Shown one piece after another: positions 1-11,210 of a stretch of 23,306 bases of DNA. The first letter of the stretch is position 1. Every line of letters starts with the position of its first letter. The stretch comes from Paraglomus occultum (Eukaryota; Glomeromycota; Glomeromycetes; Paraglomerales; Paraglomeraceae): the NCBI GenBank assembly GCA_910592205.1, contig CAJVPJ010000503.1:1-23306 (forward strand), in the 5' to 3' direction. The position numbers were made by a program, and so were the translations under genes. The notes beneath the pieces are model-generated. The model was not told the origin of the DNA and made no database searches. It saw nothing but the letters and a program-made list of their open reading frames with translations.

Positions 1-21
1 AACTTTTATTTCATCTGTTTA

Positions 22-222
22 TCAAGCTTTTGCGATGATCGGCGAATTTCGGCCAATACTTTTTGGTAGTGAGTGTAATATATCTCTCAAGAATATTCCA
101 TTTTTATGCATTTTCTTGTTGTAGTAAAAATACTCCGCACGAGATTTCTTATTATCGCGAGCATACAGGCAAAGTTCGTATTTTTGCGAATCTGTCAAAA
201 TCGTCTTACTTTTTGGCGGCAT
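22..222 (-). pseudogene. Truncated Tigger/pogo-type transposase, N-terminal piece
   Basis: A 66-codon reading frame starts at the ATG at 222. Its first ~31 residues (MPPKSKTILTDSQKYELCLY, then an ARDNKKSRAEY stretch) match the N-terminal CENP-B-type helix-turn-helix start of Tigger-like transposases that I know to be abundant in arbuscular mycorrhizal fungi. After RAEY the frame continues into sequence that does not look like the rest of that domain and stops 35 codons later. The CENP-B/Tc5-type DNA-binding half and the DDE catalytic domain are missing, so this is a relic or internally deleted derivative, not an active element. The family call is from recognition of the N-terminus only. Confidence 0.6.
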
Positions 223-696
223 GATGAATCGTTTTTATTAACGGTAAAAGTTCAGTACAATCCTCTAACTAACAATTAGTTATAACCTTAAATAGAGGCT
301 AACTGTTACAATCGTAAATTATCATAGAATGATATTAAGATGTTCTGACTATTGATGTCTAAATAAATACATGACCTGATGTTAACAGACAATGTTACTA
401 CAGGACTGCGTAAAGTGGAATGATTATAGCACGGATTTTCTATTCGTTACGTTTTATGATCCGATAATTATAATTTGGTGTTGTTATTAAATCCAAATAT
501 TAATTGAAATTCGAAAAGACACTTTACAGCTAGTCAGTCTGTCTATTGGTCAATCATTAATCTCAACAATTCTATGACTCGCCCTTTGCCCACGGTATAT
601 GGTGCTAGGCTGGGTTGCATAAAATTCCCTTCAATTTGGCAACAGATATCCTACCCATTGCAACATATGATCTGAATTCCCAAACCGCATTCACTT
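223..696. other. Intergenic, no gene seen
   Basis: AT-rich DNA between the Tigger relic and the 3' end of the XPF gene. It contains a short near-palindrome (taactaacaattagttata, about 267-285) that could be a decayed transposon feature. No open frame, tRNA-like or repeat structure was convincing. Confidence 0.5.
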
Positions 697-3600
697 TTAG
701 TCCTTAACATTATTTCTGAAAAACTCATACAGCATCTTTCCATTATTATCTCCGATTAATTTCTGACACTGTTCCAATGTCATTTCGCTCAACTCTTTTA
801 AATTTTCCACCTGCGTCATGACACGTTTATAATTTTTGGATGTAATTCCGGGCAGAGCACGCAAGACATCCTGAGAATTCACATTATACATAGAATCGAT
901 TTCCTCTCCTTCTTCTACTCCAATTGCCATGGCCTTTTCAGCGTCGGGTTCTTCATGGGATTTCTATAAACAGGCAATAACAATTAGACTTGTTTTGTAT
1001 AGCGAGTGTAACAGACTTTAAAAAAAACCCGAGACGGTTACATACTTTTAAATCTTCAAATATTTCAACAGTGGCGTGGGGACTAGATGACCAGATAATT
1101 GCAAGACGCGGGAATGCGAGTGTGAGGAGGACAAGCTTCGAAGAGAGATCCGTCACCCCAATATCAGCTTTCAGGTCGCTGACTCCCTTCGTAATTGTAA
1201 AGATGAATTAATAACATTGTATACCTTATAAACGTATTGCAACCTGATATACTTACTTGCAAAGTGAATGCCTTATTTTGGTCAAACTCGATCAATAAAA
1301 TTGGCTCTTTGTAATACATTGACATTGCTTCACATTGGGTATATCTAAATGCAATCGTTTACTACCCGATACTTATAGCAGTCTGAATCTCATAAACTCT
1401 CTAACCCTACTTACAATCTGCCAGAATTCAGAGACCCTATCAAGTCTGACACGCTCTTTCTCTCAACGCACATCCTAGGCGAGAGAATATAATCACCCAC
1501 TTGGAGAGTGCACGGAACAATTGTCATTCCGCATGCATGAAGAATTGAAGGAAGTGAACTACGAAATTCACGAACATCAACAATCACCTGTTTCATCAAT
1601 CGTGATATATTAAAGCAAGCAGGGTAAGTTATTTTGTACCGTAGATGTCAGAATAATACATCGGATAAAAAGTGAATTCAACGTACTTTGGTTTCGTAAT
1701 TAAGAGAACGCCCACCAGCAACACGGGTGTTGATGGTTCGGAGAAACGCGTCATCTGGGCTAATAGATTTGGCAGCACTTTGTCCGAGTGGAATTGCCAT
1801 TATCTGTTTATACAAGATAAATTCCATAATTAGCGAGTAACTCGAGATGCCCAGATTAATGCATTCATAAAGTGCTGGATCCTCACCGACTTTTCTCTAA
1901 TTATTTTCTCAAACGCTTCCTTCTCCATCCTTATACTACTCAAATAAATCTGTTCTTCAACCGAGTTTTCGTACATTAGAAAATAAACTCGAGTATTTCG
2001 TCCGGGATTGGAAGCACGAAAGACCTGTTATATACATATTATTCCCAATGTTCTTCTCAAACAGTAATCATACGATCAAACACGTCCTCCTCCTGCCACT
2101 CGAGTCATACAAGTACCTCAACACGTCGTATAAAACCGATATCGGGTTGATACATCACGATAAACTTTGGCTTCACCGTTTCCAGTAACCGATCATCATC
2201 GTCATTCGAATATGGACGGATAATGACTAACGAGTCGGGTGAGATCACGTCGAAATATTGTGCGAACGCTTCTGCATCGAATTCGTCATTATAGTATGAA
2301 GAATGGTGTGAAGGTGAAGTGACTGTCGGCGCTGTACCAGCCCTTAAACTTGTAATGATATTAATATAGTCTCGTTTCTAAAGAAGCTGGCGAAGGCGAA
2401 TCGAATGAACAATACCATACAATGAGACAATTTCTTTTGTTTCCTCTTCAATGGTAGATGGCGTGGGTCGAGATGATGACGCAGCTGAAGAAGAACCTCC
2501 CCGCACGCGTCGCCTTTTGTATGGTGGTGGCCGTCCTCGATGGTATTTCTGTTTTATACCTGAAAAGTATAAAAATGCTCGATTATTCACTTTCACCGAC
2601 GCTTATCCACATCATCTGTCGAACTTTCTCTTGTCTTTACCTCCTTCATCGGTTTCAGCCGCATTTTCACTCGTTCCCTCATCATCTTTCTTAAATAACT
2701 TCTCGTTAACATTGGGGATGGCACCTTTCCATCTGAAATAATTGCGGAGTAAATCTTTAAGCATGAGATTGCTCCCTCCTATGTCATGCTGCCCGTGATT
2801 CGTAACAGTTAAATATTCGCGTAATTGTGAGCATGTGCGTTCAGATCCAGCCATTATTAAGATTACGTTTGATTTATCACCTATATCAATTATGTAATAA
2901 ATATATTGCATTCGGTGAACAGTTCAAGTAAGAATCTCATTCTTACCGTCATCAATATTTTTTGCATTGATTGCTTCCGTTTCATGTTCTATCTCGTACA
3001 GGACGTCGCTCAACAGTCTCCATTTCGGCAGTTCCTCAAGAACCGGTTCGACGAATGAAGGAAAGTCAAAATTATCGCTCGATCCTGATGAATCCTCATC
3101 TGCATTTGATTTTCGGATATATACACGCTCTTTGGCAAGCTACAGATGAGTAAAGGTTTGATAAGTAAACAATAGCTTCTCTCATAACGTAAGAACGACT
3201 CGTGTACGTACAGTAAATATAGCATTGGCAGAATCGGTGAATAGCCATGGCGACTGTTGCTGAGACATAACAGACGTTGGAGTGTTACTTGCAATTATCA
3301 TTTCCAAAAAACTGTTAAATGTAACGCAATCGTAAGTAACAAGATACCTACAATAGGATAACCGTCAGTAATCATTCGACGTGAAAATTCGTTCGATATT
3401 CGCAGCACATGAGTTTCCTACTTACGATAATAATTTACGTAAGATATTAAGGTCTCCAATCATCTGTTTAGTTTTACTGCTAACGCGGTGCCATATAGGA
3501 TCTAGCTGGTGTCGTACTAATTTATCAAATGAGCGAAACATCGCGTTTTCTATTGTCAATTCTTCAACGTCTATCTGTCATAAGCAAAGAAATAACATGA

Positions 3601-4752
3601 ATTATACAAAACAGATTATAGTTATGGAAACAAAAAGGCGTGTCGTTATGGCACAAAAACTTACGGATCTGTTTGCCTTTTTCAACTCGGATAAACACGC
3701 CTCCATACATTCCACGATAGCAGATTGGATGTGAGACATGTTATCTGACAGCGGTTGTAACAATTCCACAACGTCTGCCTTGCGACTTTCGAGGCTTTCT
3801 CTCACTGTAACGTGAAAACTAACAGATTATCAGAATTAGAAGAACAGAATCAAACGACGCGATTAAATCTCTAAAATCTAATGTCATAACAATACAATTA
3901 TTACCGTGGCCAAATGAAGACTGTTCGAAGCTGAAGACACTGCATTGTAGTCTGAAGAGGTGAGAACCCAGTCACAAAGGCCTCCGGTGAGTCTGAAAAG
4001 GCCTTGATAAAACCATTCTATAATAACGAATAATTGGGTTTATTCATCGCCGTCGATGGGGGTGCAACAATACAGAATCGACTTTAGTTCAAACATGTCA
4101 CCTCATTCTCTTGTCGAAATATCCTCAGAATAAACGCTTCAGTAGAAGTCTCCGTCACTCTATAACGCCCACAAACGTCTTAAACAAAATGTTCATAAAC
4201 TGATAAGTAAAGAGAATAATCCGGGTTCGTCACCTCTCAGCATGGTTGACTATTATTCCTGTGATCTTTTCGACTGATATTCGTTTAGTCAATATATCTA
4301 CTATAAGAATACGAGATGTAACCGAGAATATTCCGCCCGATAAATAGAGGTCAGTTCTGCTTTCGTTGAGATGGGATTTACGCAATGTAAAATGAAATGT
4401 CCATAAAATACAATCAGTTATTTGATCAGATCAACGACTAGAATTCTCCGTTCCTGTTTTTTTTTTTGACAACTAACCTTTCTTTTGCGCTTAATTCATT
4501 ATTGACAATTCTCAATCCAGGTCTGCCAACACCCATTCCCAATAATTCTTCCTTAATAAGCTCTTCCTCGCGTGGCGGAGTATTCAACAGTATCACTAAA
4601 GTCTCGGGCCCAGAATATAATTTCATTACTGCGCACATTATCCGGCGAATTCCTAATCCCCTAGCGAGAATCAAAAGAGCAGAAGTGGAAAGAATGTCTG
4701 TGAGAATTTGGGACTGATAAGGAAGGGGAAGGGGTAGAGTCTCTGTAGACAT
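697..4752 (-). CDS. DNA repair endonuclease XPF/Rad1 (ERCC4 family), 17 exons
   Basis: Catalytic subunit of the XPF-ERCC1 (Rad1-Rad10) nuclease, which cuts 5' of lesions in nucleotide excision repair and acts in crosslink repair in the nucleus. Exons: 4752-4478, 4356-4234, 4159-4102, 4017-3905, 3818-3665, 3574-3426, 3347-3212, 3139-2947, 2880-2641, 2559-2416, 2331-2117, 2024-1887, 1803-1687, 1587-1415, 1344-1257, 1186-1046, 963-697. All junctions are GT-AG and phases agree, giving 907 aa (human XPF 916). Residues 1 to ~646 form the degenerate SF2 helicase-like part, without a Walker A motif; a basic KRRR patch lies at 495-498. The nuclease domain has VDVREF (686-691), GD (716-717) and ERKSVSD (727-733), the GDX(n)ERKX3D site. 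A C-terminal tandem helix-hairpin-helix follows (LPGI at 856-859), the ERCC1-binding region. The start is the first in-frame ATG. The gene looks intact and functional. Confidence 0.93.
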
Positions 4753-5407
4753 TGCGAACAAAGATGTAAAAAGGGATATACTAACTCTGAGATGCGAAAT
4801 TTAAAAGTTAAACTACTGCTCCCCATTGGTTGGAATTGGTTAGGTAAGCGCGAAGCTAGTGTGCTTTACATTTCGCTCGTTTAAGTGTTCGAAAAACATT
4901 GTTTAACGTGCGATAATCAGGTTATGGGGCTATTACGCGCAGATTACTTGTGTGATACATTTTATGCGGCTCAAATTCAGTCCTTTCGTTTTCATTATTC
5001 GCTGTTTCTGTTGCTGTTAAATACAGTACATAATTGTGAAAAGAAGAAATAGCAGCTGTCAATTAAAATGACCCCGACTCAGAAAAAATAACCTAAAATA
5101 CAATAGTCATTTTCCTTGAATTAAAGATTTGTGCAGCAGTATAACAAATAGAGAGAGCTATTCAAGAGTGCGATTTTTAGTTGAAGTAACTTTATCTAAA
5201 AAGATGAATCAATCGAAACCATAAATTCTATTCAACAATGCAACAATGTAATAAAGTGAGCTTTCTCTCAGACAAGAGGCGTGTTACGATAGTCGTGAAA
5301 TAAAATCAAAACCATATTTATTAAATTCAAAGTCAAAAACGTCATCTAATTTAATATTTATTGCTCATGATAATACACGGACCTAAATTATAAATCTTTT
5401 CTCACAT
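4753..5407. other. Upstream region of XPF, no gene seen
   Basis: Non-coding stretch containing the presumed XPF promoter (minus strand, upstream of 4752) and AT-rich intergenic DNA. No clear TATA box, no open frame of note and no recognised repeat. It ends where homology to the methyltransferase 3' flank begins. Confidence 0.5.
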
Positions 5408-6710
5408 ACACTGTCCCAATTAACCAGCACTGCATACAGTTGTATTGTTGTATGTAAATTAAATGCGCAAAAGAATACTGAATCGAGTTGATTTAATAAC
5501 ACATACATTGTCTATTTCAAAAAAAGTAATAGAGTAACATGGACATTCAATCTAAAGATGTTTTCTCATTTTCATAATTTTGGTATGCGATACGTTTTGT
5601 ACTGTGGAAAAGCGCTGTCATTGTTAACAATTCCAACACTTTAGAGTTCTAAACGTTAACGAAATGAATCATCATAACCAGATTACATTGAAAAGATGCA
5701 CACCCGATTTGCTAACCATTAAAAATAGTCGTGACGCGGTACGTTGGCGTATACAACGTTATCGCAACAAAACAAGTTATTAATTTATGTACATGACCGA
5801 TTGTTTAAATCTACATCCCCATAAGCAAAATAACTACATTTTGAAAAAACATAATTAATACAAATGACTTTATTGCGAATTTAACGGGTCAACTCTGGCA
5901 CCGTTGTGAATCGAGTTGATAATACATAAAAGAAATATATAAATAACATATGGTAACTAATCTCAGCTAAAACTGGATTATATACTTTGTTTTCTTCTCA
6001 TTTATTATTTCCAGCTGATATACCAGACACGACTGGGATCATGAGGAAGCTCAATGATGTCTTCAACCTTACTAAATCCAGTCTCCTTTAACAATTTTAC
6101 AGCATTCTCCGTTCTCCATGACATTCCTAAACCTGGACCACCATACAATGTATGGTACTAACTGTATAGACCCCAACACCGAAAATTTGATTCTCGTTCT
6201 TCTCAAGTTCATGTGAAAAACTAACATCCTGCATAACGAACACTCCACCAGGCTTCAACGCGCCATGAATACGCTTTACATGAAATCATCAAATTAATAA
6301 CAATTTTTTAATTAAGTTGTTGACATTTAATATATATGAGTAAAATTTATGCTGAACATTTTTACTTAGAAGTCAAAGGCTAGTTATTATAGTAAAATTT
6401 TGAGTTATTTATGAATTTTCTTCTTTTTGGCTTGTTTGAACGTTATATGTTACACATGATCTTGTAATTAGATTGGTTAACTTCGCCAGTCTTTGAAATT
6501 TAATTGGACTGATTTCTTGTGTTGCCCCCGCTTTAGACGACCCCACGTTGGTCTGTCGGTACAATGCCGATTTTTCGTTATTCACTGTTCATGTGTACGT
6601 TGAAGCTAGTTGATTCGTACATAATGCACTACCACAGATGTGCGACGGTCGGATAGATTCCTTACAAGATAAATAAAGTACATTGAATAGTGTACATTTT
6701 TACTTGCCGA
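5408..6710. repeat. Copy A of a duplicated methyltransferase locus
   Basis: Homologous in the same orientation to 17131-19492. Three parts can be seen. 5408-5853 matches 17131-17750 with many substitutions and indels. 5854-6278 matches 17751-18175 over 425 bases with a single substitution and no indel. About 6545-6710 matches about 19347-19492, again diverged. The methyltransferase body that should lie between 6278 and 6545 (about 1.17 kb in copy B) is replaced by about 265 bases of unrelated AT-rich DNA. This is therefore a remnant of an old duplicate, not a fresh copy. Confidence 0.85.
6005..6278 (-). pseudogene. 3' remnant of SAM-dependent methyltransferase
   Basis: Encodes only the last ~90 residues of the methyltransferase found complete at 17902-18956. 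It includes the GGVFVMQDVSFSHEL segment and, after a frame change, the GGPGLGMSW and RVWYISWK end with TAA at 6007-6005. The 5' three-quarters of the gene is absent and the sequence breaks at 6278 just inside the coding region. It carries the same frame-disrupting lesion as the longer copy. No start or promoter is retained, so it cannot make the enzyme. Confidence 0.85.
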
Positions 6711-6725
6711 CAGCCTGCAACAAAA

Positions 6726-7017
6726 CCAGACAAAGTGAACTTTGGGAATTATATAATCCTAAAACGACTGACGTGGCAGAAACTAAAGTAGTTGATGACA
6801 TTTGGGCTTTTCTTTAGTGGCATGGCAATAGCTTGTGCTCAAGCTAAAGTAAATTTTATTTGCATGTTTAAATTTGTATCATAAAACCTTTTACAGTGTA
6901 TTCCATTATGCCTATCTCTATATAAAAATAAAATACATGAACATCAGATCCACTATGAAACCCAAGAACTATGACAAAATTAGAACCATTCTAAAGAAAG
7001 TTAAAGGAGAAAATTTT
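6726..7017. other. Intergenic, no gene seen
   Basis: AT-rich DNA following the duplicated block. No open frame, repeat or RNA gene recognised. Confidence 0.4.
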
Positions 7018-7350
7018 GCAGTTTCCCCCGTTTTTTAATATTTAAAATTCACTCGCTATACCGGATTTTAGCAGTAAAGTTGCTTTATACCGTTACCAGC
7101 GCAGGATTTTTGTATTGTTACTAGTCTCGCTATAGCGAAAGTTTTCACGTGACATTACAATGATTGGTTGCAGGAAGTTATCAGTCGCACAAATTTCCGT
7201 CATATGCTACTTTGTCATACGATATATTAATATCTAATCATACGTTTTCGTAGCATTTGTATTGGTTGGTTGAAACAGTGATTGCGTGACGTGAATCCGT
7301 ATTACATAAAAAGGCGTAACAAAAAATTTTTTCGATACACTTAATTTCGT

Positions 7351-7371
7351 TTCTTCTTCTTCTTCTTCTTC
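7351..7371. repeat. (TTC)7 microsatellite
   Basis: Seven perfect TTC units directly visible in non-coding DNA. The glutamate runs in the minus-strand frame come from this repeat and do not indicate a gene. Confidence 0.9.
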
Positions 7372-8700
7372 AAAGAAACAACTTTTTTTTTTCATTTTAC
7401 TTTTGCAAGACGCGTTACTACTTTCTTCCCGTTTTTTTAGTCCTCTAATAACAAGCAAGGCTGTTTACTCAAACCGACGCCAAGACTTGAGGAAACTGGC
7501 CAATGTGAAGAAGGCTTACTACCAACGACGCGTATTTTGTTAAAAGACGCGTTTTGTAACAAGAGAAAGACGTTTGAAGACAAGGTGAGAAATCTTACTG
7601 AGTAGCTGTTTGATGGTTTGTATCCGAGGGGATACGCTGCCACTAGGTGTAAAAACCGGATCTTCGAAAGCGCATCGGGCCACTCCGGTAGATTGTTTAC
7701 CTGTCGGGTACGTATCTGAAGGGACGCTGCCACTAGGTGTAAGTCGGGGTTTTGACTCGATCAAAACTCTGTCGCTGAAAAAAAGCTACGTTAAATCGGG
7801 CTTTGTGGTGAATAGGATACGTTGGCAATCGTGGTTCTCCGACGAAGTTGGGTTTTAAACTCAATGATGCTGGGAGTGAAAATATACTACGTTGTCGTTG
7901 GGGGCCTGACTGTTGAATGATTTACTCGTTGTGAACGTTCGATATCCGTTCCGAAAAACCGACTGTAGCGTAACAGCTCGGTCGGACTGTGGTGAATCGG
8001 ATACAGGGACCATAGAATTGAAAGCGCATCGTGGCCGCAGCTTGCGTATTTACTCGTTTAGGTACCCCGGCCCTTATACTTGTAATTACGTCTGTTGTGA
8101 ACGTTCTTCTTTGGTCCTTGACTGTGTGATATTAGTTACTCACCCCACTATAGTTCTTATTATTGTTAGTACCGAACGAACCGGCGTTGCGATATTAAAG
8201 CAGTTCTTTAAACCAAATTTGCGAGCGGGCATCGCTAGATGTTATCAAGAACTTGTTGCACATCCGACAGATTCAACAATTACAATCATACAAACATGAT
8301 TTGCTTACGATAAGAAAGGTATTTATTTGTAGGCTTTACGGCTTGGTTGTTATTGATTTTCTTAGCAGTAATTGCAGAGTGTAATGCAAATATCAAGGCT
8401 ATGTGTTTTACCGTATTCATTTTTATTTTATTTAGTGTAATCGTGTTTTAAACATACAAACGCAAAACAAACTTGCTGCTTATTTTCTAATTCTTGGCTG
8501 AGGCATAACGACAAACGCTTCTTCATTGTTGGTTTAAATGGCGAAAAGAGATACATCCATCAAGAACTCGTACATAATAATTGGTCCTACTCCTGTGCCT
8601 AAATCAAAGTGTTTCTTGCTCAAATAACTCGTTAAAAGTTGGAGGAATACGCGAACTGTATCTAGTTGTCATAATTGAAATAAAAATATTTATCTGCAAC
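7372..8700. repeat. Non-coding stretch with degenerate repeated modules
   Basis: No gene is convincing here. Between 7620 and 8031 the GC content rises and short exact or near-exact words recur: acgctgccactaggtgtaa at 7634-7652 and 7724-7742; tgtggtgaat followed by (a/c)ggatac at 7804-7820 and 7988-8004; gaaagcgcatcg at 7666-7677 and 8020-8031. The pattern suggests a decayed repeat or the interior of a non-autonomous element. Frames of 82 and 128 codons cross it but resemble no family I know. 8300-8700 is AT-rich without visible features. Confidence 0.45.
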
Positions 8701-8768
8701 GTTTCGTTATACCGAATCTCTCGCTATACCGAGTAATCCCAAACTCCGGTACAATGGGGTTTGATTGT
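8701..8768. repeat. Tigger-like terminal sequence
   Basis: The segment reads cgttataccgaatctctcgc, then tataccgagtaatcccaaac, then a tccggtacaatggggtttga end. Alternating cgttatacc / cgctatacc words followed by a caatcaaaccccattgta end (reverse strand) are what I associate with terminal inverted repeats of fungal Tigger/pogo elements. A weaker partner may lie at about 7018-7140 (ctcgctataccgg, tctcgctatagcg), which would make a non-autonomous element of about 1.75 kb. The pairing is poor, so the left end is uncertain. Confidence 0.35.
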
Positions 8769-9044
8769 AATCACTATATTTTGTAATGGAATTCTTTTGT
8801 TAAAGGGTAATGGAAATATTTTTCAATAACATCTTTGTAATAGGGTTTGATATTTTGGTCAGGCAAATCCATTCGGCAATAAGCACAATTATATTGCTTA
8901 CTATTGGCTCTACAATTGCAACTATGCACTATCGTTACACTATATAATCTAACTGCTGTGTGTTACCCTTGTCCCATCTTGATCCGTGGCCGATGTCTGA
9001 TTTTCAAGTCTATCGAACAACCAGAAACTGACGGTTCTACGTTT

Positions 9045-10507
9045 ATGGAGAACGATGTTGAATACTGGAATTCTGATGACGAAGAAGCAGCAGGTAGGAA
9101 AAAGAGAGCTATTCTATTTATTTGAATATAGAGTAAATGAACATATGTTGGCAGTCTTTGTTGCACAAAACAATATCTCAGTTACTGACACGCTACCATT
9201 ACAGATCCATCCGCACCTACGTTTAAATGGATAAAAGGAGCACTCATTAGCAGCGGCCCGTTTGGTAATGTATATCTCGGCCTTAACGTAGTTAATGGTG
9301 AGTTGATGACTGTCAAACAAGTTGAATTTCCGATCGGACAATCTGAAAAGGAGGACAAAAAACAATCTATGGTAAGATTGTTGTGAATGACAGCAAATGC
9401 GCGCGTTTGATCAACCATTAATATGATTACTCAGTTGGATGGATTACAAAGAGAAATTTCTTTCCTGAAAGAACTTCGACACGAAAATCTTGTTCAATAT
9501 CTCGGTAAGGGATTCTCCTGTCTTGCATTTTATGCATGCATTAACTCTTGGATACGAAAATTTATGAAACCAGCATTTGGAATGCTTGTTGCGCGATGTT
9601 GCAGACACCAATTTTACTTATTGTAATTTTTTGTTTTATAGGATTTCAATACGATCAGAACTGTCTCTGCATCATTTCAGAATATGTGCCTGGACCACTT
9701 TCGGAGATAATAAAAGATTATGGACCGTTGGAAGAATCCCTTGCTAGAAGCTTTGTGAAGCAAATTTTGCGAGGATTGGATTATCTTCATCAGCGCGATA
9801 TCATTCACAGAGACATCAAAGCTGCTAATATATTTGGTAAGTATTAACGGCCTCTCCAAGTCTCAGTTATAAAGATTTCGGCTACTAAATTTTAACTTTT
9901 AATCTAGTGGATAACAAAGGGGTAACCAAAATTTCGGACTATGGTATTTCCAAGGAAATGAAAGAGGGTGTGTAACTTTTACTCTCGTATGTTGTCCGTT
10001 CATTCGTTGCTTTGTCGCGACTATAACTTTGGCTATTTCTGCAACCTCATGCAGAAATTATGAGCGTGACAACGGCACACCGTCCATCTCTTCAAGAATC
10101 TGTTTACTGGATGGCTCCGGAAGTGGTTAAACAAACGACTTACACGACGAAAGCAGATATATGGTCACTTGGGTGCTTGGTAATTGAGCTATTTACTGGT
10201 AAACGTCCATTCCCGACCTTGCATTATGCGCAAGCAGTGTTCAAGGTACGTGTTATGAATCAAAATTATCGATAATAGTATGATTTGTCCTTTCCCTCTC
10301 CGACTTTGGTTTCTTATTCCGGGTCTTTTTTGTTAGATTGGATCTTCGTGTGCGCCTGAAATCCCAGAGGACATTTCAAATGATGCTAAAGACTTTTTAA
10401 AAAAGACATTCGAACCCGATCACACAAAACGACCATCAACCAGTGAATTACGGAATCATCCATTTGTGACATCAAAAGTAGAGGGATCTCCACAATCATA
10501 TCCGTAA
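9045..10507 (+). CDS. MAPKKK-like serine/threonine kinase (STE11/BCK1 type), kinase domain only
   Basis: Protein kinase resembling fungal MAP kinase kinase kinases. Exons: 9045-9093 (5' end uncertain), 9205-9371, 9435-9504, 9642-9836, 9908-9967, 10055-10245, 10337-10507. All junctions are GT-AG and phases agree, giving 300 aa from the first in-frame ATG. Visible: glycine loop [11 protein letters not shown] (32-42), lysine in MTVKQV (K54), alpha-C glutamate in LQREI (E79), HRDIKAAN (151-158), ISDYGISK (169-176), [15 protein letters not shown] (189-203), DIWSLGC. The first loop glycine is serine and DFG is DYG; the catalytic K, E, HRD and D are kept, so activity is plausible. SAM, RA or other N-terminal regulatory domains typical of STE11 were not found upstream. 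An upstream exon spliced at an acceptor near 9008 is possible. It may be a truncated paralogue. Confidence 0.83.
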
Positions 10508-11210
10508 GCTTCGACCAATGAGTAACTTTTCCTGTATAACACCTAGAAGTCGATTTACTGCACATTTATAATTTATATATCATGTACTTTACTTAATTAA
10601 TATTAAAACGGCTGATTATTATATTATTTGGCACTATAAATATAAAGAGCGGTATTAATTAGAAGCGATACTGTTTATATTCAACTGTTTTCTGAATTTA
10701 CGCGTTTAATAGGAAATGGAGGGGAAATGGTTTTATTTTTTTCAGATTAATACGCCTTGTAAATTGACGATTCTAGGAAGTATATCCCGAAATTTCAACT
10801 TCTTCAATGATTAGACAATAAGACATTTATGGTAGGCAACCTTTAGTGAGTTATCGTGTCCGTTTTGTCAAGACAAAACTTTGGGACTTATTAATCTATG
10901 AATTTCAGTTCCCATTTTGAAAATAAATTATCATGGCAGGGTTAAATCATAGTAGTCGTGTTTCAAAAACTTGTGTTACAAATATCCTTGCACTGGACAG
11001 CCTATGAATATACTAGATAGTATGAAACCTGCTGCGCAAGAAGCTACACAGCTTTATAATGTCAAAAGGTTAAATAAGCAAAAACATTATAGTATGACAA
11101 TACGTAATTCGTATAGCGTACAAAACCATGTTACAGCTTTAAATAGAGTTATAATACTATTCCAAATTCCATATCGCTTTAAACATACTTACGTGTTTTT
11201 TAACTTCACA
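10508..11210. other. Intergenic, no gene seen
   Basis: AT-rich DNA after the kinase stop codon. The frame that leads into the Tigger relic begins upstream, around 10971, but its first ~80 codons have no recognisable similarity and its first codon is TTG. No terminator-like or repeat structure stands out. Confidence 0.4.

Noticed and set aside
2378-2415. 38-nt intron in XPF ending at cttctttag
   Set aside because: Too short and it puts the next exon into a frame with an immediate stop; the 84-nt alternative fits.
2451-2741. Plus-strand frame of 96 codons
   Set aside because: It is antisense to XPF exons 9 and 10, which have consistent splice phases and family similarity.
7234-7458. Minus-strand frame with glutamate run
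   Set aside because: Produced by the TTC microsatellite and a T-run; no family resemblance.
7913-8299. 128-codon plus-strand frame
   Set aside because: No family resemblance; it lies in repeat-bearing non-coding DNA and the length is possible by chance in this GC-richer patch.
8904-9044. Longer N-terminus of the kinase from 8904
   Set aside because: The first codon is TTG and the stretch is hydrophobic without similarity; kept only as a possible exon boundary near 9008.
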